Source: an uncultured Clostridia bacterium
GTDB lineage: Bacteria; Bacillota; Clostridia; Christensenellales; UBA1242
Length of the DNA: 56,101 nucleotides
Direction: 5' to 3'
Assembly: GCA_937925475.1 (NCBI GenBank)
Contig: CALEWH010000003.1
Span: forward strand, 1 to 56,101
The translations under genes and the position numbers were made by a program. Shown here piece by piece: positions 23,864 through 32,908 of this stretch. Positions within the stretch are counted from its first letter, which is position 1. Every line of letters begins with the position of its first letter. Below the pieces are notes generated by a model. It saw only the letters and a program-made list of their open reading frames with translations. It had not been told where the DNA came from and ran no database searches.

Positions 23864-24856
23864 ATGTTTATCAAAGAAAAGTATACAAAACTAACATTAA
23901 TAGAAAAACAAAAATATATAAAATTAATAAAAGACAGATTTGAAAAAGAACTCAGCATAGCGCTTGACCTACTAAGAGTGTCAGCTCCACTGCTAGTTAC
24001 ACGAGAGTCGGGTCTACAAGACGACCTGTCGGGTGTCGAACGCACCGTAAGTTTTGACGTAGCAAAGGACGGCAAAGAAATAGAAATCGTACAATCGCTT
24101 GCAAAGTGGAAAAGATTTGCTCTTGCAAAATATGGTTTTGAAGTACATAAGGGACTTTACACTGATATGACTGCAATCAGGCGTGACGACAAAATGGACG
24201 AAACACATTCGATATATGTAGATCAATGGGACTGGGAAAAAGTAATAACCACAAAAGATCGAACAATGGCATATCTAAAAAGAACAGTGCGTCAAATTGT
24301 CAAAGCAATAATCAAAACAAGTGAGTATCTTGCAAAAAAAGGTTTTGACAAAGTAAAACTTGAAAAAGATGTGCATTTTGTCACATCCCAACAACTACTT
24401 GATATGTATCCCACACTCACTCCAAAACAACGCGAGTACGAGATAACAAAAAAGTACAAAACTGTGTTTATAATGCAAATAGGTGACACATTGAGTGACG
24501 GAAAACCACACGACCTTAGAGCGCCCGACTACGACGATTGGACTCTTGATGGTGACCTAATGTTTTATCACGAAGTATTGGATATGGCACTTGAAATATC
24601 CAGTATGGGAATCAGAGTCGACAAGGATAGTCTTATGTCCCAACTTCAAAAGGCAGACAAATTGGATCGACTTAAATACACTTATCACCAACTTATCCTA
24701 CAAGACAAACTTCCACTTACTATAGGTGGTGGAATTGGACAAAGCCGACTTTGTCAGTTGTTGTTGGGTCGAGCACATATTGGTGAAGTTCAATCATCGT
24801 ATTGGGACACCGAAACTTTGCGCGATTGCAAAGAAAAAGACATCGAATTGTTGTAA
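23864..24856 (+). CDS. asnA: Aspartate-ammonia ligase (asparagine synthetase A)
   Basis: The 330-residue protein makes asparagine from aspartate, ammonia and ATP. Sequence matches AsnA, which has the class II aminoacyl-tRNA synthetase fold: RVSAPLLVTRESGLQDDLSG near the N-terminus, FEVHKGLYTDMTAIRRD with HSIYVDQWDWEKV, and GGGIGQSRLCQLLLGRAHIGEVQ at the C-terminus. GGAGAACAAAG is the ribosome binding site. The upstream leader with Asn codons and terminators implies control by asparagine supply. A T-box, the more usual regulator of Asn genes in Bacillota, was not found. The gene is followed by a bidirectional terminator. Confidence 0.95.
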   Translation: MFIKEKYTKLTLIEKQKYIKLIKDRFEKELSIALDLLRVSAPLLVTRESGLQDDLSGVERTVSFDVAKDGKEIEIVQSLAKWKRFALAKYGFEVHKGLYTDMTAIRRDDKMDETHSIYVDQWDWEKVITTKDRTMAYLKRTVRQIVKAIIKTSEYLAKKGFDKVKLEKDVHFVTSQQLLDMYPTLTPKQREYEITKKYKTVFIMQIGDTLSDGKPHDLRAPDYDDWTLDGDLMFYHEVLDMALEISSMGIRVDKDSLMSQLQKADKLDRLKYTYHQLILQDKLPLTIGGGIGQSRLCQLLLGRAHIGEVQSSYWDTETLRDCKEKDIELL

Positions 24857-24954
24857 TAAAAAACTTTGTAAAAATAATAGTTTAAAATATTAAAGTAATA
24901 AGATTAATATAAAAAGACATCAAAAATATAAATAATATATCCACAAAAGACATA

Positions 24955-24981
24955 AAAAAGCAGTCACTTCGACTGCTTTTT
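24955..24981. terminator. Intrinsic terminator after asnA
   Basis: An 11-bp stem (24955-24965 with 24971-24981) with 5-nt loop between convergent genes; T-rich on the plus strand and A-rich on the other side. Confidence 0.85.
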
Positions 24982-25008
24982 GTTTTCAAAAACGCGTTCA
25001 TCACACTT

Positions 25009-25533
25009 TTAATATACATTTTTCATAACCACATCTCGCAAAAAGTTTTGGAAAAATGTGGTTTGGCTTTGTGTAAGACCTTTTGGGCTACTCATTATTA
25101 CAAGGTCGTGACCTTTGTTTGCCTTATGATAAGGCGGGTGAACATGTGGATAAGGGTTTTCAACAAATCCACAACGCTCATAAAAGCCTTTGCGTCTAAC
25201 AGATATTTCATCGACTGGTGGGTCGATTTCAAGGATTAGTGGGCGGTCTTGATACATCTTCAAAACATTTTGACCGTAGTGTTTGTTTCGCATTTCGGGG
25301 CGTATGCAAAAGTGCTCGATATACAAAAACTCCCCTACTTGCCAGTATAGTATTTCACCTATAAATGTGTTGTCGTCAAAAATAGTATCAAAATGATAAA
25401 GTGGATTGCCCAAAATCTCTTTTTGAGATTTGCTTTCTCTAAGTTCGTGTGATGGAAAACTGCCCATATACAATGCTATTGCATCGTCATAATTAGGGTC
25501 AATCGCGTCGGTTATACGATGAATTGTGAGCAT
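25009..25533 (-). CDS. GNAT-family acetyltransferase
   Basis: The 174-residue protein has the GNAT core: YIEHFCIRPEMRNKHYGQNVL (about 70-90), where R-x-x-x-Y-G takes the place of the acetyl-CoA motif, then LILEIDPP and GFYERCGFV. It would transfer an acetyl group to an amine; the acceptor is not known. The start has AGGAG upstream and the gene follows the phosphodiesterase-like gene by 16 bp. It is one of five GNAT-type genes in the window. Confidence 0.8.
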   Translation of the reverse strand: MLTIHRITDAIDPNYDDAIALYMGSFPSHELRESKSQKEILGNPLYHFDTIFDDNTFIGEILYWQVGEFLYIEHFCIRPEMRNKHYGQNVLKMYQDRPLILEIDPPVDEISVRRKGFYERCGFVENPYPHVHPPYHKANKGHDLVIMSSPKGLTQSQTTFFQNFLRDVVMKNVY

Positions 25534-25549
25534 ATTTTCTCCTAAAATA

Positions 25550-26662
25550 TTAATGTTTTTTAAGCATTATAAGCGGAACCAACATTTCTTTTGTAAGTGA
25601 TGTATGGTGTCCCTTAAAACGCGTGCAATTTTCGCTATACAAAAACAACTTGTTTGTGTAAGTTCCTATCGCTATGTAGTCACCTAGCAAATAACCTTTG
25701 TCACCGGTTTTGCCAAAGTAACCTTTCTTTATAAGGTCGCTTGATTTGTACAAAACAAAATCCTTGTTGTACTTTGCCCTAAATTTCTTTTCAAACTCCT
25801 TTTTGCACTCGTCCTTAACTCTAAAAGCGGGTGTTCGTGCGTCAAGATATGGTGGGCAAATCAACATATCGTAAAGTTCTTTGTCATTGTAGAAATCAAC
25901 ATAACCTTCTATATCTACTTGACCGTGATCGGCAGTGATAACAAACAAAGTATCACTACACTCGTCATACAATTTTTGGATTTGGTCATTGATGCTTTGG
26001 ATGTTCTCTTTGGCTTCCTTGCTCGAAACCCCATATCTGTGCATTATCTGATCAGGGTTTTCGTAGTATGCATATACAAACTGCTTTGTAGGACGAGCGA
26101 TAATCTCTTTTATCTTTTCACATAACTGAAATTGGTCAGTAACATATGTGTTTTGCTCGGCGTTTTGCACTCTGCAATATGGCATAAAAATAGAGTTTAT
26201 CTGGTAGTCAGTGTGCGCTTTATCAAAATAGTATTCGGTGTTGTCCGCTAGTGGCATATTGTAGCAAACCTTCTCTTCGGTTTGGGAGTCTACCCCCATA
26301 TAGATGTCTAGATTTCGGTGTATCTCAGGGAAGTTTAGACTCCAACCTAGCCAGCCGTGTTGCAATGGATATGTGTTGGTCGCAAGCGATGTTGTGGCAT
26401 TGGTTGTGGTCGAAGGAAATGTCGAAACAAGTGTTTTTGCCACACCTTTTCTTAGTATCGCATTTTTGTCCAAGTTGATTTTTAGCGGATTTATTCCTAG
26501 CCCGTCAAAGATTATAAAAACCACATTTTTGTAGTTTTTATTAAGTTCGTTTTTCAAAACACGCAATGTAGGGTTTGAGTTTGGCGCACCCAAAAACTCC
26601 GCCAAAGTCGACGAAATGTTTAGGTTGCTCTTTTTAAAATTTGGTTTTACAAATCTGACCAT
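25550..26662 (-). CDS. Type I phosphodiesterase / alkaline-phosphatase-superfamily enzyme
   Basis: The 370-residue protein fits the nucleotide pyrophosphatase/phosphodiesterase family: VVFIIFDGLGINPL (metal-binding Asp), LVSTFPSTTTNATTSLA (catalytic Thr and substrate site), PLQHGWLGW, YYENPDQIMHRYG (metal-binding Asp and His) and FVITADHGQVD (metal-binding Asp and His). There is no signal peptide, so it is probably cytosolic. These enzymes cleave phosphodiester or pyrophosphate bonds; the substrate is unknown. AAAGGTGAG precedes the start. Confidence 0.85.
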   Translation of the reverse strand: MVRFVKPNFKKSNLNISSTLAEFLGAPNSNPTLRVLKNELNKNYKNVVFIIFDGLGINPLKINLDKNAILRKGVAKTLVSTFPSTTTNATTSLATNTYPLQHGWLGWSLNFPEIHRNLDIYMGVDSQTEEKVCYNMPLADNTEYYFDKAHTDYQINSIFMPYCRVQNAEQNTYVTDQFQLCEKIKEIIARPTKQFVYAYYENPDQIMHRYGVSSKEAKENIQSINDQIQKLYDECSDTLFVITADHGQVDIEGYVDFYNDKELYDMLICPPYLDARTPAFRVKDECKKEFEKKFRAKYNKDFVLYKSSDLIKKGYFGKTGDKGYLLGDYIAIGTYTNKLFLYSENCTRFKGHHTSLTKEMLVPLIMLKKH

Positions 26663-26800
26663 TTTGATGTCTCACCTTTTCAAGATTGAATTAAAACACC
26701 CTTATTATACTATTTTCGCTCTTTTATGTCAAACTCTCGCACACTTGCCACATTTTAGCACTTTTCAAAAATCTTTTGCCCTTTAATGTCGCTACAAACA

Positions 26801-26833
26801 AAAACAACTGGCTAAATAAAAACCAGTTGTTTT
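26801..26833 (-). terminator. Intrinsic terminator of the TfoX-like gene
   Basis: An 11-bp perfect stem (26801-26811 with 26823-26833) lies downstream of the minus-strand gene ending at 26848. Confidence 0.8.
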
Positions 26834-26847
26834 GCTTATTCGTTTGC

Positions 26848-27147
26848 TTACTTATCTTCACTTGTTAGACCTTTGATCGTATCCAAAACCAAAGATTCTA
26901 TTGTTTCTTTATCGTCGACATTTTCCACTATATACATAGGTTTTGCGTTTGTGTAAGGCAATTCTTTCTTCAAATTGTATTTGCTGTTTGTGTTAGTGAT
27001 TTTCACCAGCAACCTATCATCAAAAATCCCGCCAAAGTACACGCCATTGACATATAGCAAATACTCACCCATCATTGACCTAGTCCTTGGTTTTAATCGC
27101 CCCAACTGCTCTACTATATAATCCCTATATTCTTTACTCGACGCCAT
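26848..27147 (-). CDS. TfoX N-terminal-domain protein
   Basis: The 99-residue protein shows the TfoX_N pattern: RSMMGEYLLYVNGVYFGGIFDDRLLVKITN with the R-x-M-x-G-x-Y-x-Y/L-x-V-x-G-x-x-F-A/G pattern. Proteins with this domain alone are common and their role is unknown; TfoX itself is a competence regulator in proteobacteria. There is no C-terminal TfoX domain here. The tRNA-Gly gene lies just upstream on the same strand. Confidence 0.8.
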   Translation of the reverse strand: MASSKEYRDYIVEQLGRLKPRTRSMMGEYLLYVNGVYFGGIFDDRLLVKITNTNSKYNLKKELPYTNAKPMYIVENVDDKETIESLVLDTIKGLTSEDK

Positions 27148-27173
27148 AACTTTTCCTTATTGATTGTAATTTA

Positions 27174-27247
27174 TGGAGCAGGTAGCGGGAATCGAACCCG
27201 CAACTAATGCTTGGGAAGCACTTGTTTTACCACTAAACTATACCTGC
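27174..27247 (-). tRNA. tRNA-Gly (anticodon UCC)
   Basis: A full cloverleaf is readable on the minus strand: acceptor GCAGGTA/TACCTGC, anticodon loop TTTCCCAA-type with TCC, T-loop GGTTCGATTCC, and an encoded CCA end. The anticodon reads GGA. Confidence 0.95.
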
Positions 27248-27420
27248 AAATTGGCAATGTTTTTACACAAAACATTATATACCATTTAAAAAAATATATC
27301 ACTTAAAATATAGCAATTTTGTACTTTATAAAAAAATAACCTTATTTTAAGAACATGTCGGACTATACTTTTTGAGAGTAAATATTAAGAGTACGATAAA
27401 AAATAGGGACTCATACATTT

Positions 27421-27918
27421 TTAACTATCTCGAGAAACAAATATTTGTCGCTCGATTCGATAGTATTTAAAAGCTTCATCTTCTCCAACAAGGTTAAAAC
27501 CAGCCTTTTCTAACACATGCTGACTTCGAGTATTCTTTGTGATAGTATCTGCGTTTACAGCATTCATACCCAGACAATAAAAAGCATATTTCACTGCTAA
27601 ACACTCCGCTTGCGTTCCATATCCTTTTCCCTTCACGGCGTCATTTTGCATATGGATACTCATCGTGCATTCTTTTTTCATATGATCGATTTGTTTTAAC
27701 TGCAATTCACCAATTACCTTATCCCCCAGCATGATTGCAAATAACATACATGATGAGTTTTGTACTTTCTTATCAAAGTATTGATTTACCGCAGTTTCGT
27801 CATAAACATATGGCTTAAATAAATGCATATCCCTATAAATAGACGGGTCATTCGTCCAATGTTTGTATAGTTTGTGACATAGTTCTCTCGTCATCACCTT
27901 TAAACAAATTGTTTGCAT
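27421..27918 (-). CDS. GNAT-family acetyltransferase (RimJ/RimL-like)
   Basis: The 165-residue protein has VKGKGYGTQAECLAVKYAF (acetyl-CoA binding Q/R-x-x-G-x-G/A region), followed by ADTITKNTRSQHVLEKAGFN, the usual end of RimL-like enzymes. It would acetylate an N-terminal or small-molecule amine. The ATG at 27918 is chosen for the GAGAGGT site before it. A stretch of 127 bp between its 5' end and the tRNA-Arg gene holds nothing recognised. Confidence 0.8.
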   Translation of the reverse strand: MQTICLKVMTRELCHKLYKHWTNDPSIYRDMHLFKPYVYDETAVNQYFDKKVQNSSCMLFAIMLGDKVIGELQLKQIDHMKKECTMSIHMQNDAVKGKGYGTQAECLAVKYAFYCLGMNAVNADTITKNTRSQHVLEKAGFNLVGEDEAFKYYRIERQIFVSRDS

Positions 27919-28044
27919 CTTAGACCTCTCAAAATTTCTATTCAACTTTACATATATTTTAGCATACTATACGATATTTTTCAATTAATAGAAAACTTGT
28001 GAAAAATAATGATCTACAAGATAAGACTTATAGACCACTACATT

Positions 28045-28119
28045 TGGTGCGCCTAGAAGGATTCGAACCCTCGCTAATGGTTCCGAAGACCATTGTGCTA
28101 TCCATTACACCATAAGCGC
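28045..28119 (-). tRNA. tRNA-Arg (anticodon UCG)
   Basis: The minus strand has the acceptor GCGCTTA/TAGGCGC with one G-U pair, anticodon loop CTTCGGA with TCG, T-loop GGTTCGAATCC and an encoded CCA. It reads CGA. Confidence 0.93.
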
Positions 28120-28352
28120 ATATCTCTGTTTATTATATATTCTATTGTACATCACTTCAAGACAAACTAATCCATATATAACAACATAAATATTATACAC
28201 CAAAGGAATAACAAATGCACTAAAAATGTTGAGATTTGACAAAGACCAAGACATAATTTTGCAAAAAAAGAATGCAAAACCATTTTGAAAAGTATATTTG
28301 TTGTGCAAAACCTAAAAATATGTTATGATTTTTGCTGGAAACAGGAGAGCGC

Positions 28353-28811
28353 ATGAACAAATATATGCAAATGGCTATTAAAGAAGCCGAGTCTGGCATA
28401 GCCAAAAACGAGGGTGGTCCTTTTGGCAGTGTAATAGTAAAAGACGGTCAAGTGATAAGCAAAGGACACAACCATGTCATAAGCCACAACGACCCTACAT
28501 GTCATGGTGAAATAGACGCCATACGAAAAGCGTGTAAAAAACTTGGCACATTTGATTTGAGCGGTTGTGAAATATACACAACAGGAGAACCTTGTACAAT
28601 GTGTGCGTGTGCCATAATGTGGGCAAACATCGACAAAGTTTACTATGGCGCAACAATCAAAGACAACACCCAAATTGGTTTTCGTGACGAAAAGTTTGCA
28701 AAGATTTTTAAGATGACAAAACCCGTCGGAATGTACCAACAAATAGACCGCAACGAGTGTCTAAAACTGTTTGAAAAATACAACTTGCTTAAAAACAAAA
28801 CCAACTATTAG
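28353..28811 (+). CDS. Zinc nucleoside/guanine deaminase of the cytidine-deaminase superfamily
   Basis: The 152-residue protein has the deaminase zinc motifs TCHGEIDAI (H-x-E, about 45-53) and GEPCTMCACA (PCxxC, about 77-86). The remainder, with FGSVIVKDGQVISKGHN and YYGATIKDN, is closest to guanine deaminase/nucleoside deaminase proteins. It probably deaminates a purine base or nucleoside; a tRNA A34 deaminase (tadA) is a less likely alternative because the C-terminus does not match. The ATG at 28353 has AGGAGAGC before it and a promoter with TTGTGC and TATGAT. Confidence 0.8.
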   Translation: MNKYMQMAIKEAESGIAKNEGGPFGSVIVKDGQVISKGHNHVISHNDPTCHGEIDAIRKACKKLGTFDLSGCEIYTTGEPCTMCACAIMWANIDKVYYGATIKDNTQIGFRDEKFAKIFKMTKPVGMYQQIDRNECLKLFEKYNLLKNKTNY

Positions 28812-28865
28812 TAAAAACATACAATAATGTTTTTAAAAAGGTCACACTTGTGATAAGATAAAAAT

Positions 28866-29504
28866 ATGGAAAATCAATACAAAAAAACTGTTTTTACAAG
28901 GCCAAAATTTCCACTTGGTGACATTCTATCATGGATTGCCATAATATTTCTTATTTATGTAGGGATAGTTTTTTTTGCGTTTTCGCGATATTTTGAAGCG
29001 ATATCGGTTAAGGGCAGAAGCATGATCCCCACCTACAACAAAAACGGTGGCGAAGACACTGTATATGTACACAAAGCCAACTACGCATATGGCGACATAG
29101 TGCTTATCGACACCGAAGACAAAACCATAATCAAACGCATTATTGCCATGCCCGGTGACAAGGTCGAATTAAAACTACAAGACGGAGAATACACAGTTTT
29201 TGTAAACGGCGAAGCGCTAACTGAGCCTTACATCAACGGTCCAAGCGGAAACCGCACAACTTTCCAAAACCTTATCCACTACAAATCTATGCACCCTGGT
29301 GAGTTTGACGAAAACTCATATGTAGTAGGTGAAAATATGATATTTGCACTTGGTGACAATCGTGCCGAGAGCAAAGACTCGTCATACTATGGTGCGTTTT
29401 CACTAGACAAAGTCAAAGGCAAGGTTTTTTATAGCGTTGACAGTCACTCAAACACCACTTTGTCGCTATTTATCCAATTATTTTTACCAATATTATGCAA
29501 ATAA
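28866..29504 (+). CDS. lepB: Signal peptidase I
   Basis: The 212-residue membrane enzyme removes signal peptides. After one N-terminal membrane segment (about 19-42) it shows SVKGRSMIPTY with the catalytic Ser, IIKRIIAMPGDKVEL with the catalytic Lys (about 97-111), and FALGDNRAESKDSS. No ribosome binding site is visible; TAAGAT lies 6 bp before the ATG, so a leaderless transcript is possible. The stop codon overlaps a terminator stem. Confidence 0.93.
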   Translation: MENQYKKTVFTRPKFPLGDILSWIAIIFLIYVGIVFFAFSRYFEAISVKGRSMIPTYNKNGGEDTVYVHKANYAYGDIVLIDTEDKTIIKRIIAMPGDKVELKLQDGEYTVFVNGEALTEPYINGPSGNRTTFQNLIHYKSMHPGEFDENSYVVGENMIFALGDNRAESKDSSYYGAFSLDKVKGKVFYSVDSHSNTTLSLFIQLFLPILCK

Positions 29505-29528
29505 AACGGCTACAAATAGTCGTTTTTT
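29503..29528 (+). terminator. Intrinsic terminator of lepB
   Basis: A 10-bp stem (29503-29512 with 29517-29526, one G-U), CAAA loop, then T-run. It begins inside the stop codon. Confidence 0.8.
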
Positions 29529-29635
29529 ATTTTACAAATTTTGACAGCAAGCCAAACAAAACGATTAGGTCTTGTAAATTGTCGGAAATTGTAGTATACT
29601 TATAGCATAACAAAACATTGTTTGAAGGAGAAAGT

Positions 29636-30838
29636 ATGGACAGAATCCAACGCATATACTATGACTATGTTGATGGTTTGATCACCAAAGCCGAAATCCC
29701 CGAAGAAGCCAAAAAGTACCAACTTGAAATGGACAAGTGGTACAAAAAGTTTGTCGAGTTGAAGATAAACATACAAGGGCTTGAATACACATTGAAAAAT
29801 GGAAAGGTCGACATAAACGGCCGAACTTACGAACTTCGCAATGGTGTCGTAAATATCAATGGATCCGAGTTTACTCCTACAAGCAACAACATAAAATACA
29901 GCGACTTGCCAGAAGGCGCAAAACACAAAGTCAATATGATGGTTGCGCGCGCAAACCTATACAAAGAGAGCAAAAACTTGTCACGAGTGATTTCAGCATA
30001 TGCCATACTTACAAACTCACTATATCCCCCATACGAAGAGATATATGATGATTGCTTTTATGCCGAGTCAGACAAAAACACTCGTATCGGAACATTTGCT
30101 GGGCTAGTAAAGAAAAAATTTGACGACAAACTTGACATAGACTTTGGTCACGGCTCACTAAACACATATGGGCTAAAAACCTTAATCGATTACAAACGAA
30201 TGATAATAAACGATATGGACAGCAATGAGTTGTTTGACAAATCAGTATCCGAATATGCTTCATTTCCCAATCAACAAGCCCGTCTAGAATCCATGGCCTT
30301 TAACAGCCAAATGCTAGAAGAGAGCATTAGAAGATGTGCACGCAAGTTGGATTGTAATCCCGACCTTATCGGCAAACACTCCAATCAAATAAGCGAAGAC
30401 TCTGCCACAAAATATTTGCTTCAAATCGAACAACTTGGTTTGTCGCCTGACTTTGTAAAACAATGCACCAAAAACGCAATTGAATATCTAACAGGAAGCG
30501 AAAGTGAAATAGCCAATTCTGAAAACATCACACACAAAGTAGTTTTGCCAGAGCCAAATATGGACGAATACGAAACTTACTTTGACGAAAACGACTACCC
30601 TTTGCGCAAAAATTCGAGCGGAAACTGGGAATATTGTGCAGATGGCAGAAGATATTATGGCGTAGTATACAGCGAAGACCATTGTCCCGTAATGGATCCT
30701 ATCGAAGAATACAAATACTACAAACAAAGCCTTCCACCAAAAGTTACAAAATCCGTTTGGTCACCAAAAGGTGATGATGACGAAAGACAAAGACAAATGC
30801 TTCCTAAGAAAAGTCGCGGTGAAGAAAACACAAGATAG
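29636..30838 (+). CDS. Protein of unknown function, 400 residues
   Basis: I do not recognise a family. The start at 29636 is supported by GAAGGAG, and a promoter with TTGTAA and TATACT lies upstream. Residues about 45-80 contain two tandem copies of a Y-x-L-x-N-G-x-V-x-I-N-G beta motif (YTLKNGKVDING and YELRNGVVNING). The rest is helical and charged, without signal peptide or membrane segment; the C-terminus is rich in Asp, Lys and Arg. Residues near the end, RQRQMLPKKS, are also found (with one residue different) at the C-terminus of the GNAT-type protein at 48298. Confidence 0.75.
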   Translation: MDRIQRIYYDYVDGLITKAEIPEEAKKYQLEMDKWYKKFVELKINIQGLEYTLKNGKVDINGRTYELRNGVVNINGSEFTPTSNNIKYSDLPEGAKHKVNMMVARANLYKESKNLSRVISAYAILTNSLYPPYEEIYDDCFYAESDKNTRIGTFAGLVKKKFDDKLDIDFGHGSLNTYGLKTLIDYKRMIINDMDSNELFDKSVSEYASFPNQQARLESMAFNSQMLEESIRRCARKLDCNPDLIGKHSNQISEDSATKYLLQIEQLGLSPDFVKQCTKNAIEYLTGSESEIANSENITHKVVLPEPNMDEYETYFDENDYPLRKNSSGNWEYCADGRRYYGVVYSEDHCPVMDPIEEYKYYKQSLPPKVTKSVWSPKGDDDERQRQMLPKKSRGEENTR

Positions 30839-30927
30839 TTTGTAACAACTCAAAATAAGGTTAAAATAGTATAATAAGGTTTTATAAAAAATATAAGATT
30901 CCAAATAAAAACAAATTAGATTAAAAC

Positions 30928-30957
30928 AAAAAAGACCAAATAATTTGGTCTTTTTTT
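30928..30957. terminator. Bidirectional intrinsic terminator
   Basis: A 13-bp stem (30928-30940 with 30944-30956) between convergent genes, A-rich and T-rich on each side. Confidence 0.85.
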
Positions 30958-30988
30958 ACGCTTAAACATATTATTTTTTATATTATTC

Positions 30989-31303
30989 TTATTTTGAAAT
31001 ATCGTCTTCTACATCGTCAGATGTTTTTGTTTCGTCAATAGTAGGTGCTTGATTTACAATGCTTCCTTTGCTTGTGTCATGATGTGACATTATCAAAGGC
31101 ACGCTTATACATAGCACCGCAATAATTATCACCATACAACTTGCAAGCACTGCAAACCACCTATGGCTTTTTGAATACTTTTCGTTTATGATAGTTACGC
31201 GTTTTTTAGAAGTAACTTCTTGGTTTTTGATATCGGGCAAAATATTAGGAGTCATACTATCGACTTCGGCTTTCAACATTTTAAGCAGTTTTTTATCTTT
31301 CAA
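30989..31303 (-). CDS. Probable membrane anti-sigma factor
   Basis: The 104-residue protein has a charged N-terminal half (about 1-48), one membrane segment (about 49-72) and a short acidic outer part. It overlaps the 3' end of the sigma factor gene by 11 bp, the standard arrangement of ECF sigma/anti-sigma pairs. No zinc anti-sigma motif (HxxxCxxC) is present. The role is inferred mainly from position and topology. Confidence 0.6.
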   Translation of the reverse strand: MKDKKLLKMLKAEVDSMTPNILPDIKNQEVTSKKRVTIINEKYSKSHRWFAVLASCMVIIIAVLCISVPLIMSHHDTSKGSIVNQAPTIDETKTSDDVEDDISK

Positions 31304-31817
31304 AATCCCCTCCCATATTTTTCTTCAACTTTTCAAGTGCATTTCGATACGACCATAGCACTGTTCCAAGAGGTTTTTCTAATATCTCGGCGATTTCGCG
31401 GTGTTTGTATCCGCTCACGCAATACAACAACACTATGCTTAGTTCGTCTGGGCTGAGTATTTGCTTTGCAATTTTGAATATTGGCACTTGCAAATCCCTT
31501 GTTTCACTCTCAAACGGGGTTACATCAAAATCGGTCGCAACTTCGCGAACACGCTTTTTGTTTTCATTGATGCTAAGGTTTCGTGTGATTGTAAGTATCC
31601 ACGCATATGCATTTGTGTCTGGTCTATAAAGATGTATTTTCTCTTTGATTTTCAAGTATGTTTGTTGGGTCAAATCGCACGCTTCTTCATAGTTTTGCAC
31701 AACACTTAGAGATACTGAAAAAACACTCTTATGCGTAAGACGATAGATCGTGTCTAGTGCATCTAAGTCGTTTTTTTGCAAAGATAGTAGTGCTTTGTTT
31801 AACGCCCTTTTATCCAT
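31293..31817 (-). CDS. ECF-type RNA polymerase sigma factor
   Basis: The 174-residue protein has a region 2-like part (DALDTIYRLTHKSVFSVS, YEEACDLTQQTYLKI, AYAWILTITRNLSINENKKR) and a region 4 helix-turn-helix (LSPDELSIVLLYCVSGYKHREIAEILEKPLGTVLWSYRNALEKLKK). It would direct RNA polymerase to a small regulon, presumably in response to an envelope signal through the adjacent membrane protein. Targets are unknown. The start is the ATG at 31817 with AAGGAG upstream. Confidence 0.9.
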   Translation of the reverse strand: MDKRALNKALLSLQKNDLDALDTIYRLTHKSVFSVSLSVVQNYEEACDLTQQTYLKIKEKIHLYRPDTNAYAWILTITRNLSINENKKRVREVATDFDVTPFESETRDLQVPIFKIAKQILSPDELSIVLLYCVSGYKHREIAEILEKPLGTVLWSYRNALEKLKKNMGGDFER

Positions 31818-32051
31818 AGTATCTCCTTTGTACTACTATAATAGCACATCTTAGACACCGATTTCAAGGCTTTTACTATCTTTACTATTACAACAATTTT
31901 ATTTACACTTTTATTGGGTTGTTTTTAATTATTTTGAAAAAATTTTTAAGGTCTATTTTGTAAAATTTGTGATTTTATGAGTCCCTAATATTATTGGAAA
32001 ACAAGGAGTTTTGTGTTATACTATTATTATAAGGTATATTGGGAGGATAAA

Positions 32052-32582
32052 ATGACAAGATTTAATATCAAGAGTTTTATTGGTGACGAAGAATTGCACG
32101 ACATTATCGAACTTGACAAGCAAAATTTTAGTGGTGAAAACTTTACTAGTTTTGAAATATGTAAAGAGTGGATTGATGTCAATCCCTTTATATGTACTTG
32201 CGCATATGACCGCGACAAACTTGGCGGATATATCGCTTTTATGCCTATCACCAAAGAGTGTTATTTGCGCCACATAAACGGCGAGATGAAAGACTGCGAA
32301 ATAAGGGGCGAAGATGTGCTTCCTTTTGTAAAGGGTGCTGAGCATTATTGCCTAATAGTTTCGCTGGTTGTCGCAAAAGAGTATCGCGACGGCGACCTTC
32401 TTGTGTCACTTCTAAATAGTTTTTACAAACGCGTCAAAGACTACGAAAGAAATGGCGTCAAAATAAAAACCGTTATTGCCGACTGCGTAAATCCACGCGT
32501 CGAAGAGTTTGCCAAAAACAGCGGTTTTAAGTGCGTGATCAAAAACAAACATTGCAAAATTTACGAAGGAAACATTGTTTAG
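32052..32582 (+). CDS. GNAT-like acetyltransferase
   Basis: The 176-residue protein has a beta-alpha order typical of GNAT enzymes: GGYIAFMPIT, CLIVSLVVAKEYRDGDLLVSLLNSFYKRV (position of the acetyl-CoA site, with R-D-G-D-L in place of the usual R-x-x-G-x-G) and VIADCVNPRVEEFAKNSGFKCV. The acetyl-CoA motif is degenerate. The start at 32052 has GGGAGG upstream. No partner gene is evident. Confidence 0.65.
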   Translation: MTRFNIKSFIGDEELHDIIELDKQNFSGENFTSFEICKEWIDVNPFICTCAYDRDKLGGYIAFMPITKECYLRHINGEMKDCEIRGEDVLPFVKGAEHYCLIVSLVVAKEYRDGDLLVSLLNSFYKRVKDYERNGVKIKTVIADCVNPRVEEFAKNSGFKCVIKNKHCKIYEGNIV

Positions 32583-32640
32583 TAGATCGAGTTTATCAAA
32601 ACAATGCTTGTTTTCACACAATGTATACAACATTTTAGTA

Positions 32641-32669
32641 TTGACAAACATATATTTTTGTTGTAAAAT
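32641..32669 (+). promoter_or_regulatory. Promoter of the 68-residue membrane protein
   Basis: TTGACA (32641-32646), 17-bp spacer, TAAAAT (32664-32669), then AGGAGG before the ATG at 32693. Confidence 0.75.
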
Positions 32670-32692
32670 GTTGTTGATTTAGGAGGAGTGTT

Positions 32693-32899
32693 ATGTCAAA
32701 ACGAATTATCAACATTGTCGTAATTATGTTAATTAGTTTTTTTGTTGTGTTCTTTGGACTTAAAATCGGATATGACACTTCGGTTATTGACAAAGCGGAC
32801 AGCGATTACAACAATGACTATAAAGACAAATATGAGTCATCTTTTAGTGCGACCACTGATTATAAATATTACAATCTTGACAATGTAAAATTTTTATAA
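32693..32899 (+). CDS. Small single-pass membrane or secreted protein, 68 residues
   Basis: The start has AGGAGG at a good distance and a strong promoter and terminator, so the gene is well supported though short. Residues about 5-25 are hydrophobic with a positive N-terminus (uncleaved anchor or signal peptide). The remaining 43 residues are rich in Asp, Lys, Tyr and Ser and should lie outside the cell. I do not recognise a family. Confidence 0.75.
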   Translation: MSKRIINIVVIMLISFFVVFFGLKIGYDTSVIDKADSDYNNDYKDKYESSFSATTDYKYYNLDNVKFL

Positions 32900-32908
32900 A
32901 AATCATAT

